A program made the position numbers and the translations under genes. 64,000 nucleotides of DNA from an uncultured Erythrobacter sp. Its GTDB lineage: Bacteria; Pseudomonadota; Alphaproteobacteria; Sphingomonadales; Sphingomonadaceae. The notes under the pieces were generated by a model. The model worked only from the letters and a program-made list of their open reading frames with translations, ran no database searches and was not told the origin of the DNA. Location: contig NZ_CANLMB010000001.1 of the NCBI RefSeq assembly GCF_947492365.1, positions 1-64,000 of the forward strand, read 5' to 3'. Of the stretch, positions 44,160 through 52,650 are shown one piece after another (positions within the stretch are counted from its first letter, which is position 1; each line of letters starts with the position of its first letter).

Positions 44160-44921
44160 TTAGACCTGCGAGAATGCGCCTTGCGCGACCACGGGGCCGG
44201 GATCGACGCCTTCGGGCTTTCCGCCAATCGGTTCGCGGGTGAGCAAAATCTGTACTCCGTCACCGAGATTGCGCGAAACATCCTCAGGCAGTTCCATGGC
44301 AAGCACCTCACCCGGTGCAACCACGCCAAGCGATTGCACCGCGCTGCCATCGGCTGGGACCAGCCACAGCTCGTGATCGTGAACGCCATCTGCGGTCAGG
44401 CCGATAGCGCCGATCAGCATCTGCTCACTTTCGGGAACGTAAGTGACGTCGAGGCGCAGTCCGGTATCGCCAATCGGCACCTGCGCGACCAGCGGATCGG
44501 CGGCGGCCAATTGCGGGGTATCGCCTGCGGCAGGATTGTCGCCCGGCCCGCTGCCCGGACCAAGCACCATCACCGCTGCCAGCACAGCTGCAGCAGCCGA
44601 AGTGAGCCCGGCGGTCCATTGCCAGCGGCGCAGACGGGATTGGAGGTCGATGACCTCGGCTCCAGCCTGGCCCGCTTGGCTATGTATGTGGGCCGCAATC
44701 CGATCCCAGACATGCGCGCCCGGTTCCATGCCGGCAACCTCGTCGGTAAGGGGAGCAAGCTTTGCATCCCACCAGGCCTTGCGCTCTGCAAAAGCTGCAT
44801 CGCTCGCAGCTCTGCCGCGCGCGCGGAGAAGCTCCTCGCCTTCCAGCAGACCGAGTGCATATTCAGCCGCGATCACATCGTCATCGCGTTCGATTTCAGG
44901 AGTGTCGTTCGCGCCGCTCAT
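44160..44921 (-). CDS. RskA-family anti-sigma factor
   Basis: A 253-aa membrane protein. The cytoplasmic N-terminal anti-sigma part has AAEYALGLLEGEE and FAERKAWWDAKLAPL. A single membrane helix follows (TAGLTSAAAAVLAAVMVLG, about 109-127), and the periplasmic C-terminal domain resembles the RskA/anti-sigma-K type. Its start overlaps the sigma gene stop by 4 bp (ATGA). It would hold the ECF sigma factor at the membrane until periplasmic cleavage or a redox change. Confidence 0.9.
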   Translation of the reverse strand: MSGANDTPEIERDDDVIAAEYALGLLEGEELLRARGRAASDAAFAERKAWWDAKLAPLTDEVAGMEPGAHVWDRIAAHIHSQAGQAGAEVIDLQSRLRRWQWTAGLTSAAAAVLAAVMVLGPGSGPGDNPAAGDTPQLAAADPLVAQVPIGDTGLRLDVTYVPESEQMLIGAIGLTADGVHDHELWLVPADGSAVQSLGVVAPGEVLAMELPEDVSRNLGDGVQILLTREPIGGKPEGVDPGPVVAQGAFSQV

Positions 44922-45505
44922 GCCGCGTCTCCTGCTTCCAGACAGGCGCGCAGCTTCTGCAAGCCCCTGCGGATCCAGCTTTTCATCGTGCCCAGCGGCA
45001 CATCGGCGGCTTCGGCGAGCTCGGCATAGGTGTAGCCATCGAAAAAGGCGCCGCGAATGTGCTTGCGCGCATTGTCATCAAGGGCCGAAATGCAGGCGTG
45101 GACCTGTGCTGATTTCTCTGCATCAATCAGCAGCGCGTCGGCCAGCGGAGCCTCGTCAGGAAGCGGATTGGCCTCCTCAACCGGCACCGCTCCGCCGCGC
45201 ACCTTGCCCGTGCGCAGCCGGTCCACCGCGCGATTGCGAGCGAAAGTAGCTAGCCACGAGATCGGGCTCGCCCGCGTCGGGTCGTAACGGTCGGCACGTT
45301 GCCAAAGATTGACGTAGACGTCTTGCAAGGCGTCCTCTGCTTCCTTTCTGTCACCCAAGATACGAAAGCAGATGCCGAAGAGTTTCACGCGCGTTGCGTT
45401 GTAGATTTCTTCCAACGCCGCGCTGTCTCCGTCGGCGAGACGAACCATCGCTGCCCGCAGACGTTCGCGGGCAATATCAGCGGATTGGGTGTTTGCATCT
45501 GCCAT
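44918..45505 (-). CDS. ECF RNA polymerase sigma factor
   Basis: A 195-aa sigma-70 family protein of ECF type. Region 2 shows GICFRILGDRKEAEDALQDVYVNLWQRADRYDP. Region 4 has IRGAFFDGYTYAELAEAADVPLGTMKSWIRRGLQKL. ATG 45505 overlaps the stop of the CDF gene (TGATG), so translation is coupled. Paired with an RskA anti-sigma it resembles SigK-type ECFs. Confidence 0.92.
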   Translation of the reverse strand: MADANTQSADIARERLRAAMVRLADGDSAALEEIYNATRVKLFGICFRILGDRKEAEDALQDVYVNLWQRADRYDPTRASPISWLATFARNRAVDRLRTGKVRGGAVPVEEANPLPDEAPLADALLIDAEKSAQVHACISALDDNARKHIRGAFFDGYTYAELAEAADVPLGTMKSWIRRGLQKLRACLEAGDAA

Positions 45506-46473
45506 CAACAATCATTTCCGCAATCGGCAATATCGCCGCGTTCGACCTGAATGGTCGCATGGCCGATGCCAAATCTGTCTTCAAGGCTGTGGGCGATCGA
45601 GTGGAGAAATTCATCCGAGCACGGTGCGCCCGGCATCTTCAGATGCGCTGTCAGAGCCGTCTCGGTTGTCGACATTGGCCAGATATGCAGATCGTGCACT
45701 TCTTCCACCCCTTCCAGTCCGGAGAGATGCGCGCGCACTTCGGCGACGTCAATCCTTGCAGGAACTGCAAGCAGGCCCATCCTGAGGCTGTCCTTGGCCA
45801 GTCCCCAGGTGCCCCATGCGATCATCGCGACAATAGCAAGACTGACCAGCGGATCGATCCACCAAAGTCCAGTGAATAGGATCACAAGTCCCGCGATCAC
45901 CACGCCGACTGACACCAGTGCGTCGGCGGCCATGTGGAGATAGGCTCCGCGTATATTGAGGTCTTCCTGCCCGCGCATGAACAGCATTGCTGTGCCTGTG
46001 TTGATCGCAACGCCGATACCCGCGACCACGATCATCACCATGCCTTGCGGCTCTTGCGGTTCGAACAGGCGGTGCACAGTCTCGAACAGGATCGCTCCGA
46101 TAGCGACCGCCAACAGCAGCGCATTTGCGAGCGCGGCGAGAATGGTCGAGCTTTTGAACCCGTAGGTGTAGCGGTCGGTTGGCGCGCGCTTAGCCGCGAT
46201 ACTTGCACCCCATGCGAGCAGCAGGGCGAGCACGTCGGACAGATTGTGTCCTGCATCCGCAACCAGCGCCATCGATCCATAAAGAAAACCAAACGTCGCC
46301 TCGAACACGACAAAGGCGATGTTGAGCAGGGCGCCAATAGCAAAAGCGCGCCCGAAATCCTTGGGCGCGTGGTGGTGCCCGTGGTGATCGTGGAGGCCGT
46401 GACAATCGCTCTCGCCCGTGCCGTGCGAGTGCACATGGTTTTCCGGATCTTTGTGAGTGTGCGTATGCCCCAT
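45505..46473 (-). CDS. Cation diffusion facilitator (Zn/Cd exporter)
   Basis: A 322-aa CDF transporter. The N-terminus is His-rich (HTHTHKDP, then DHHGHHHAP). Six membrane helices follow, with metal residues in VADAGHNLSDVLALLLAW and MAADALVSVGVV. The C-terminal cytoplasmic domain has VEEVHDLHIWPMSTTETALTAHL. It exports zinc or similar ions in exchange for protons. It lies 5 bp after mtgA and overlaps the sigma gene. Confidence 0.92.
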   Translation of the reverse strand: MGHTHTHKDPENHVHSHGTGESDCHGLHDHHGHHHAPKDFGRAFAIGALLNIAFVVFEATFGFLYGSMALVADAGHNLSDVLALLLAWGASIAAKRAPTDRYTYGFKSSTILAALANALLLAVAIGAILFETVHRLFEPQEPQGMVMIVVAGIGVAINTGTAMLFMRGQEDLNIRGAYLHMAADALVSVGVVIAGLVILFTGLWWIDPLVSLAIVAMIAWGTWGLAKDSLRMGLLAVPARIDVAEVRAHLSGLEGVEEVHDLHIWPMSTTETALTAHLKMPGAPCSDEFLHSIAHSLEDRFGIGHATIQVERGDIADCGNDC

Positions 46474-46478
46474 CCGGC

Positions 46479-47150
46479 TTACTCGTAGACGCAAGCGGCG
46501 AGCCCGTCACGTCTGACGATGCCTATCCGCCTTTCGATCGAATTGCCGTGCCGCGCCAGCCAGCCGCCAGGGTTCACGACCGAGCGTTTCTTGGGCTGAG
46601 GCAGAGCGGCGGCCATCCGGCTTGCTTCGTCTGCGCTCAGGCGGGCAGCGGATTTGCCGAAGTAACGCTGCGCACCGGCCTCTGCGCCATAGGTGCCGAT
46701 GCCGGTTTCCGCGACATTGAGATAGACCTCCATGATCCGCTCTTTGCCCCAGATCAGCTCGATCCAGAATGTGAACCACGCTTCCAGCGCTTTTCGGAAA
46801 TAGCCGCCACCTTGCCACAGAAAGACGTTCTTGGCCGTTTGCTGGCTGATCGTGGAGCCTCCGCGGATGCGCCCGCCTTGCAGGTTCTCGCGCGCGGCTT
46901 GCTCGATTGCTTCGGTGTCAAAGCCCCAATGTTCGCAGAACTTGGAATCTTCGGCCGCGATCACCGCTGCGACCAGATTGGGGTCGATATTGTCGAGGCT
47001 TTCCCAGTCTTTTGTGATCCCGTTTTCGTCCATCACCATGGTCGCGGTGACGGGCACGGGGATCCACTTGAACGCGACCACCAGCAGCAGCGTAAGCGCG
47101 ATGAACCACAGAATGATCTTGGCAAATATGCGCGCGATGCGAAGGACCAT
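46479..47150 (-). CDS. mtgA: Monofunctional peptidoglycan glycosyltransferase
   Basis: A 223-aa GT51 enzyme with an N-terminal membrane anchor (about 10-30). The catalytic Glu is in AAEDSKFCEHWGFD, and GGSTISQQTAKNVFLWQG and ERIMEVYLNVAETG are both GT51 signatures. It polymerises lipid II. It follows the sortase gene by 43 bp on the same strand. Confidence 0.94.
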   Translation of the reverse strand: MVLRIARIFAKIILWFIALTLLLVVAFKWIPVPVTATMVMDENGITKDWESLDNIDPNLVAAVIAAEDSKFCEHWGFDTEAIEQAARENLQGGRIRGGSTISQQTAKNVFLWQGGGYFRKALEAWFTFWIELIWGKERIMEVYLNVAETGIGTYGAEAGAQRYFGKSAARLSADEASRMAAALPQPKKRSVVNPGGWLARHGNSIERRIGIVRRDGLAACVYE

Positions 47151-47193
47151 TTGCAGCAGATAATCGCTGCCGCGCCATGCCGCAATCGCTGTC

Positions 47194-47826
47194 TTAGCCG
47201 CTCACCCGCTTTGCCCATGCAACACGGCGCAAGGGGCCTGGCTCATGCGTGTCGAAAGGGAAACAGGTGGTGAGCGCGAGCAGGCCCGTCTCGCTTCCCG
47301 CAGGATAGGTGAACTCGTCCCATCGCACGGTTTCCAGATGCGTGACCTCGTAGCGCTCCACGCTGCCATCAATTCGGGTGAAGGTGAGCGCATCACCGGC
47401 TTTCAGATCGCGCATAAAGGTAAAGTGCGTGTCGCGGTGAGCGGCGAGTATGGTCAGGCCGCGCGCGCGAGCATCGACCAGTGCTGTCGGACCGAACGCC
47501 ATCGCCTCGCCCGATCCGCCCAACAAAACGATCTCGCTCACGCCTTGGCGGGGCAATGTGACTTTAGCCATCGGAGCGGTGTCGGCCCAGCTCCACGGTT
47601 TGACCGGAGCGCCGGTGCGCACGCTTTCGTCAAAGGCGTGCGCTAGCATGACCTGCGCAACTTCGGCCTTGATCGGGATATAAAGCGCCTTCGCCATCAA
47701 ACCCCCGCCGCACAGCATTGCGGTGAGGCACAGGGTCAGGTGCCAGTGCGCAAAGAGGGCGCGCAGGAAACCTCCTTTCGTGAGCGCGCGCCCGGTCCTT
47801 GCGGTATTGGCGGGAGCAGCCGGCAT
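47194..47826 (-). CDS. Class GN sortase
   Basis: A 210-aa sortase with a membrane helix near residues 27-45. The catalytic His is His130 (ILAAHRDTHF), the Cys is Cys188 in ALTTCFPF, and an Arg near 200-201 (PLRRVAW) completes the site. The class GN sortases of Gram-negatives occur with a single dedicated target encoded next door, exactly as here. The start overlaps the target's stop (TGATG). A lipid or peptidoglycan acceptor is not known for the class. Inner-membrane location is expected. Confidence 0.9.
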   Translation of the reverse strand: MPAAPANTARTGRALTKGGFLRALFAHWHLTLCLTAMLCGGGLMAKALYIPIKAEVAQVMLAHAFDESVRTGAPVKPWSWADTAPMAKVTLPRQGVSEIVLLGGSGEAMAFGPTALVDARARGLTILAAHRDTHFTFMRDLKAGDALTFTRIDGSVERYEVTHLETVRWDEFTYPAGSETGLLALTTCFPFDTHEPGPLRRVAWAKRVSG

Positions 47827-50075
47827 CAGGCTGCCAGCGGTCGGAGGCTGCGCTGGGCAGGCCCCTTGACCAGCTGCTCCCGCCGCCACCACCACGCTCC
47901 GGCGGCGCCAGTCAGGAGAAGCAGCAGGCCGAGCGTGAGGGTGAGGACAAAACCGGTGGATGTGTTGGGCAGTTCGAGCCGCTGGCGCTCTTCCTCGCGC
48001 TCGGCTGGCGTCAGCCGATCTGCTCGGGCGAACTGGGTGCCGAACAGGTGCTCGAAGTCCCAGCCAGCGGGCAGAAGCAGCGGCAGCTCCTCGCGGGTCA
48101 ATCGCGCGCCGTCAGGACGGCTGGGCGTGTCATCGACCGCGATCAGACTGGTGCGGCTGGTGACGAGGTGGAAGTCCATGCCCAACTCCTCGATACTCTT
48201 ATTGGCACGCTCATAGGACATTTCGCCCGACCAACGCTCGGCCTCGACCTCGGCGATCCGGCGATAGGCCCACAGTTTTGCCACAACGTCGCTTTGGGTG
48301 GCTTCGGTCAGGTCGATGCTGCGCGACCAGCGCTCGCCTTCGACCAGTCCGCTGACAGTGAGCGTGCCCTGAAGGTGGCGAGTGCGGCCCATCAGGACCA
48401 ATGGCTCGCCTGCATAGAGGTCGGGCAGATCGCGCGGCGCGAAGTCGATATTGCCGCCATCGACGCTGGCCGTAAGATTGGTCGCTACAGGACGGGCCAG
48501 CCGGTCGAGCAGGCGCTGCATCTGGCTTTCCGCCTCGTCACCCAGACTGACATGGGTGAATGTCCCGCGCCCGGCTTCGGCCATGCGGCGCATCAGATAG
48601 GTGTTGGGAGCGGAGCCGATGCCGACCATGAAGACGCGGCTGCGGCCGCGGTTCTGGCTGATCTCGCGCATCATATCGGCTTCGTTGGAAAGGCCGCCAT
48701 CAGTCATGAAGATGATTTGGCGGACGGGTCCTTCGCGATTCGAGATGCCATCGCGCAAGGCTGCGGAAAGGGCAGGCAACATTTCGGTGCCCCCTTCCGC
48801 CTCCAAACTGTGCGTGAAGCTCTTGGCCTGCTCGATATTGCGACGGTTCGCAGGCACAGCGCCGTCAAACAGCTCGGTCATCGTGTCGTCGAAGCGGATG
48901 ATGTTGAACCGGTCCTGCGGGCGGAGTGTGTCGAGCGCATAGAGCAGGCTTCGGCGGACTGCGGGCATGCTTTCGCCCGCCATCGAACCCGAATTGTCGA
49001 TCACGAAGATCATCTCGCGCGGCGGTGCCTCTCCGATCCGCTGGACCGCGGGAGGCGTAATGGTGGCCATCACATAGTCCAGCTCGCCATGCGTCTCGCG
49101 GAACAGGCCGAGGCTCGGTGCATCGCCCGCCGCACTCCAGCGCAGCTCGAAGTCGCGGTCGGCTGGCACGGCTCCGTCGGCCAGCGTCACAGTGCGCGTT
49201 GCGCCTTCACCCGCTACATCGACGCGGTGATAGGGGCTGGAGATAGCCTCAGCTGTAAAGCCGGGATCGAGATTGACGGTGATCGAGACGGGGTTCAGCC
49301 CTCCGCCAGCCCGCGCGACCATTGCCGGGTCGGCGGTAGGCGCAAGGATGTCAGCCGAACCGGCGAGCATCGCTGCGCGGCTTAGAGAGCCATTCGCATT
49401 TGTGGCGCCAGCAATATAGCGCGGGCCGACCACCAGCGGCATGCGCAGCGAGTAATCGCCCGCGACCTGACGGATCGGCGCCTGGAACTCGATCTGCACC
49501 AGCACCGTTTCGCCTGGCCCGACATTGGCGATTGAGTTGCGGAACATATTGGGGCGGCTCTGTTCGACCAAACCTGCCTTCTGTCCGTTCTCGAGCGCTT
49601 CCTCATAAATCTCGCGCGCTTCTTCCTTGGGTTTGATCTCGCCTTCGAAAATGCGGTCGCCGACCACCATTTTGAGCGTATCGACCGCGCCATTGTCGGG
49701 CAGCGGGTAGAGATAGGTCGCTTCCATCCAGTCGTCCGATGTGTTGCGGAAGGCCTGCGTCACCGTCACGCGCGCGGTCTGGCCGGTGACATTGGCGACG
49801 ATATCGGTGCCCAGCCGCATCGCGGGGACCGAGGTTGCAACATCGCCATTGGTGCTGCGCAGGACGAGACCGCCTTCGGATGCGGGCGAGCTGCGCGGAG
49901 CGGTGCGATGGTCCGCTACCATCGCCGCAATCGCGTCCTCGACCGCGTCATTAGAGGTGTTGGCGGTGGCGGGGGTGGAGAAGGTCGAGCTGGTCAGAGC
50001 AAGCATCGCGACCACCCCCACAATGAGCATCACAGTGAGTGCATCTCGGTCTAAAGATATTGCAATTCGTCGCAT
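47826..50075 (-). CDS. Marine proteobacterial sortase target protein (VIT and vWA domains)
   Basis: A 749-aa protein with an N-terminal signal, then a VIT domain (VTVTQAFRNTSDDWMEATYLYPLPDNGAVDTL and GEIKPKEEAREIYEEAL). A vWA domain follows with a MIDAS motif (FVIDNSGSMAGESMPAVRR), and a beta-rich C-terminal part. It ends in a sorting signal: LPNTST at 702-707, a membrane helix and RR. GGAGG lies five bases before ATG 50075. Its neighbour is the GN sortase. The protein resembles inter-alpha-trypsin-inhibitor heavy chains in domain order. Confidence 0.93.
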   Translation of the reverse strand: MRRIAISLDRDALTVMLIVGVVAMLALTSSTFSTPATANTSNDAVEDAIAAMVADHRTAPRSSPASEGGLVLRSTNGDVATSVPAMRLGTDIVANVTGQTARVTVTQAFRNTSDDWMEATYLYPLPDNGAVDTLKMVVGDRIFEGEIKPKEEAREIYEEALENGQKAGLVEQSRPNMFRNSIANVGPGETVLVQIEFQAPIRQVAGDYSLRMPLVVGPRYIAGATNANGSLSRAAMLAGSADILAPTADPAMVARAGGGLNPVSITVNLDPGFTAEAISSPYHRVDVAGEGATRTVTLADGAVPADRDFELRWSAAGDAPSLGLFRETHGELDYVMATITPPAVQRIGEAPPREMIFVIDNSGSMAGESMPAVRRSLLYALDTLRPQDRFNIIRFDDTMTELFDGAVPANRRNIEQAKSFTHSLEAEGGTEMLPALSAALRDGISNREGPVRQIIFMTDGGLSNEADMMREISQNRGRSRVFMVGIGSAPNTYLMRRMAEAGRGTFTHVSLGDEAESQMQRLLDRLARPVATNLTASVDGGNIDFAPRDLPDLYAGEPLVLMGRTRHLQGTLTVSGLVEGERWSRSIDLTEATQSDVVAKLWAYRRIAEVEAERWSGEMSYERANKSIEELGMDFHLVTSRTSLIAVDDTPSRPDGARLTREELPLLLPAGWDFEHLFGTQFARADRLTPAEREEERQRLELPNTSTGFVLTLTLGLLLLLTGAAGAWWWRREQLVKGPAQRSLRPLAA

Positions 50076-50190
50076 GTCAGCCTCCATTCATCGCGGTTCA
50101 CTATCCCCCTATCGGGCGATGCTCCGGACGCGCCAGCGGCATAAATGGCCGATTTCTGCCGGTCAGGCGGACAGACCGGAGGTGAATTGA

Positions 50191-50220
50191 GGTTTTGTGC
50201 GGATTTGTACGGTTTTGTCA
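50191..50220 (+). repeat. Three tandem 10-bp repeats upstream of HTH gene
   Basis: Units GGTTTTGTGC (50191-50200), GGATTTGTAC (50201-50210) and GGTTTTGTCA (50211-50220) follow one another with an exact 10-bp period. They lie in the space between the divergent sortase-target operon and the HTH regulator. One-turn spacing puts each unit on the same helix face, as in operators bound cooperatively. The adjacent word GGACAGA occurs on both sides (about 50169-50175 and 50221-50227). Confidence 0.7.
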
Positions 50221-50237
50221 GGACAGAGGAGGTGAGA

Positions 50238-50984
50238 ATGGGGTATGCGGCACTGATGAGCGACTTTGACAATGCGGCGGTGGCCTTTCGGCTGCGCGAG
50301 GAAATTGCGCGGCGGCGGCTGTCGCGCGCGCGGCTGGCAGAGAGTGCGCGCCTCTCGGTTTCGACTTTGGAAAAGGCCTTGTCAGGCCGCCGCAGATTCA
50401 CGCTAGCGACGATTGTGCGGCTCGAAGAAGCACTGGGCGCAAGCCTGCGCGAAGAGGCCGAGATTGAGGCCAGCACCCCCGCGCACGCCCCTCCCGAAAT
50501 GGGTTCCTACGCGCGCCCCGCTGTCCGCTGGATCGAAGGCGAATATCTCACCCTGCGCGCCAGCTTTGGCGAGGAAGGTGCAGTCTATGCCTACCGCACC
50601 GAAATCCGCTGGAGCGCCGCCAAGGGCCATCTGGTTTTCGCCGAAAGCGACCGCGTTGACGCGACTTTTCAGCAAGCGGGCTTCGTCTCGATGCCGAACA
50701 TGTCGGGCCACACCTATCTGATGACGAGCGAAGAAGGGCAGTACCGCATGATCATGCTGGGCCGAGCGACGCGCGAACAGCGCATGTTCGGCCTGCTTTC
50801 GACACTGCAGGTCGGTCATGGCTCGCAATTGGTCCCGGTTTCGTGCCCGGTAGCGCTGGTGCCAATGGAGCAGATCGACGAGCCGGTGTTCGGTCTGGTG
50901 CGCGAGGGCGATGAGCGCTCAGACGAATATCGCGCAGTGCTCGATACGGCGCTGGAGGGTGATTATTGCCGCCTCAGGCAGTAA
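50238..50984 (+). CDS. HTH transcriptional regulator with C-terminal sensor domain
   Basis: A 248-aa protein. Residues about 13-60 form an XRE/Cro-like HTH (FRLREEIARRRLSRARLAESARLSVSTLEKALSGRRRFTLATI). A longer C-terminal domain (about 85-248) has no clear match and is rich in beta strands (EGEYLTLRASFGEEGAVYAYRTEI). AGGAGG lies upstream of ATG 50238, a strong SD. It is divergent from the sortase operon, with three 10-bp repeats between, so self-regulation and control of the sortase are likely. Confidence 0.78.
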   Translation: MGYAALMSDFDNAAVAFRLREEIARRRLSRARLAESARLSVSTLEKALSGRRRFTLATIVRLEEALGASLREEAEIEASTPAHAPPEMGSYARPAVRWIEGEYLTLRASFGEEGAVYAYRTEIRWSAAKGHLVFAESDRVDATFQQAGFVSMPNMSGHTYLMTSEEGQYRMIMLGRATREQRMFGLLSTLQVGHGSQLVPVSCPVALVPMEQIDEPVFGLVREGDERSDEYRAVLDTALEGDYCRLRQ

Positions 50985-50996
50985 AGCCAGACCGTC

Positions 50997-51623
50997 ATGA
51001 TAATCGTCGTCGAAGGGATCAGCGCAGCTGGCAAGACCACATTTGCCCGACAGTTTGGCGACGGACTGTGGCTGCCCGAGATCGAGGCGAAAGGGCAAAG
51101 GCCCGATGCCGATGCTCCGTTGATTGACCATGCGCGTTTCTGGGCTGGTCACAACGCCATGCGTTTCCAGATGGCGATGGAGATCGAGGCGAAGCACGGC
51201 TTTGCCATTTGCGACACCGATCCGATGAAGGTCCACTTTTCCTGGTGCATGGAGCGCGCAGGGTTCCATTGGCCCGACAAGTTTGAAACAGCTGTACCGA
51301 TTGTGCGCGAGACGATCCGCGAACGCCGCTTAGGCTTTGCCGACCTCTATCTGGTCAAACAGATCGAACCCGCCATCGCCCGCGCTCAGAAGGAAGGCGA
51401 TGCCACCCGTAGGCGCGGCAACTTCGAGCAACATCTGGCCTTGCAGCAGCATCTGATTGCGTGGTTCACAGCTTTGTCTGAAGCGTTACCGGACCATGTT
51501 CGCTGGGGTCTGCCGTCCAAAGATGCCCTATTGGCCGAGATCAAAGAAAAAGCGCCGGAGGCGAGCCCCCGACGCTTTGATGTTTCGGTGTTCGACGCTT
51601 TGTTGGAGCGTCTTCCGGACTAG
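50997..51623 (+). CDS. P-loop kinase/ATPase-like protein
   Basis: A 208-aa protein with Walker A GISAAGKTT (7-15) at the N-terminus and features of small nucleoside or aminoglycoside-type kinases (VPIVRETIRERR). The substrate is unknown. It starts 12 bp after the HTH gene, so it may share its transcript. Its 3' part overlaps the presumed rpoH terminator. It is convergent with rpoH, 3 bp apart. Confidence 0.65.
   Translation: MIIVVEGISAAGKTTFARQFGDGLWLPEIEAKGQRPDADAPLIDHARFWAGHNAMRFQMAMEIEAKHGFAICDTDPMKVHFSWCMERAGFHWPDKFETAVPIVRETIRERRLGFADLYLVKQIEPAIARAQKEGDATRRRGNFEQHLALQQHLIAWFTALSEALPDHVRWGLPSKDALLAEIKEKAPEASPRRFDVSVFDALLERLPD
51545..51578 (-). terminator. rpoH terminator lying inside the convergent kinase gene
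   Basis: On the minus strand, AAAGCG (51578-51573) and CGCTTT (51554-51549) with GC-rich inner pairs form a hairpin followed by TTTTTCTTT. It lies about 50 bp after the rpoH stop, inside the last codons of the plus-strand kinase. Confidence 0.55.
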
Positions 51624-51626
51624 CCC

Positions 51627-52526
51627 TTAAGCCACCCCAGGCAAGAGCCGCTCTCCCGCAATCCGCTGCATCGCTTTTTGCAGCTTCTCGAAAGCGCGCA
51701 CTTCGATCTGGCGGATGCGTTCGCGGCTTACGTCGTAAACCTGCGAGAGTTCCTCCAGCGTCTGCGGCTTTTCCGTCAGGCGGCGTTCGGTGAGGATGTG
51801 CTGTTCGCGCTCATTGAGCGAGTCCATCGCCTCGACCAGCATTTCGTGCCGGACCTGCGCCTCTTCGGCGTCGGCAACCGTTTCGTCCTGAAGCGGATTA
51901 TCGTCGGTCAGCCAGTCCTGCCATTCGCCCGAGCCGTCCTCGCCATTGCGCATCGGCGTGTTGAGCGAGCCGTCGCCGCCCATCATCATCCGGCGGTTCA
52001 TATTGACGACTTCCTGCTCCGGCACGCCCAGATCAGTAGCGATCTTGGTCACGTCTTCGGGGTGGAGGTCTGAATCCTCGTAAGCCTCAAGCTGTTTCTT
52101 CATCCGGCGAAGGTTGAAGAACAGTTTCTTCTGCGCCGCGGTGGTGCCCATTTTTACAAGGCTCCACGAACGCAGGATATATTCCTGGATCGACGCCTTG
52201 ATCCACCACATCGCATAGGTGGCGAGGCGGAAGCCGCGATCGGCTTCGAATTTCTTGACGCCCTGCATCAGGCCAACATTGCCTTCGGAAATCAGGTCCG
52301 AAACAGGCAGGCCGTAGCCGCGATAACCCATCGCGATCTTGGCAACGAGCCGCAGGTGGCTGGAAACGAGCTGGGATGCCGCTTCGGGGTCCTCATGCTC
52401 TTCATAGCGCTTGGCGAGCATATATTCCTGCTCTGCCGTCAGCACCGGATATTTCTTGATTTCCGACAAATAGCGATTGAGGCTCTGCTCTCCGCTCAGC
52501 GCCGGGACTGTTTTAGCTTTGCTCAC
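51627..52526 (-). CDS. rpoH: RNA polymerase sigma-32 factor
   Basis: A 299-aa sigma factor of RpoH type: EQSLNRYLSEIKKYPVLTAEQEYMLAKRYEEH at the start, region 2 with NVGLMQGVKKFEADRGFRLATYAMWWIKASIQEYILRSW, the RpoH-box-like part (QKKLFFNLRRMKKQL), and region 4 (ELSQVYDVSRERIRQIEVRAFEKLQ). GTG 52526 with AGGGAAG is preferred to ATG 52580, because homologues begin there. It controls heat-shock genes such as clpP. Confidence 0.96.
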   Translation of the reverse strand: MSKAKTVPALSGEQSLNRYLSEIKKYPVLTAEQEYMLAKRYEEHEDPEAASQLVSSHLRLVAKIAMGYRGYGLPVSDLISEGNVGLMQGVKKFEADRGFRLATYAMWWIKASIQEYILRSWSLVKMGTTAAQKKLFFNLRRMKKQLEAYEDSDLHPEDVTKIATDLGVPEQEVVNMNRRMMMGGDGSLNTPMRNGEDGSGEWQDWLTDDNPLQDETVADAEEAQVRHEMLVEAMDSLNEREQHILTERRLTEKPQTLEELSQVYDVSRERIRQIEVRAFEKLQKAMQRIAGERLLPGVA

Positions 52527-52650
52527 TTCTTCCCTAACCTTTCTAGTGTCGACCGCTGCTGCCAGACCCCTGATGGGCATCCGGTCTTTTGGGCCACGTG
52601 GTTACATATAGGTGATGCGCATGGGGTTTGCCCATAGATTTACACGCATT

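Noticed and set aside
47799..49385. 528-codon plus-strand frame opposite the sortase target
   Set aside because: It is antisense to the VIT/vWA gene with clear motifs; long open frames on the antisense strand are common in GC-rich DNA.
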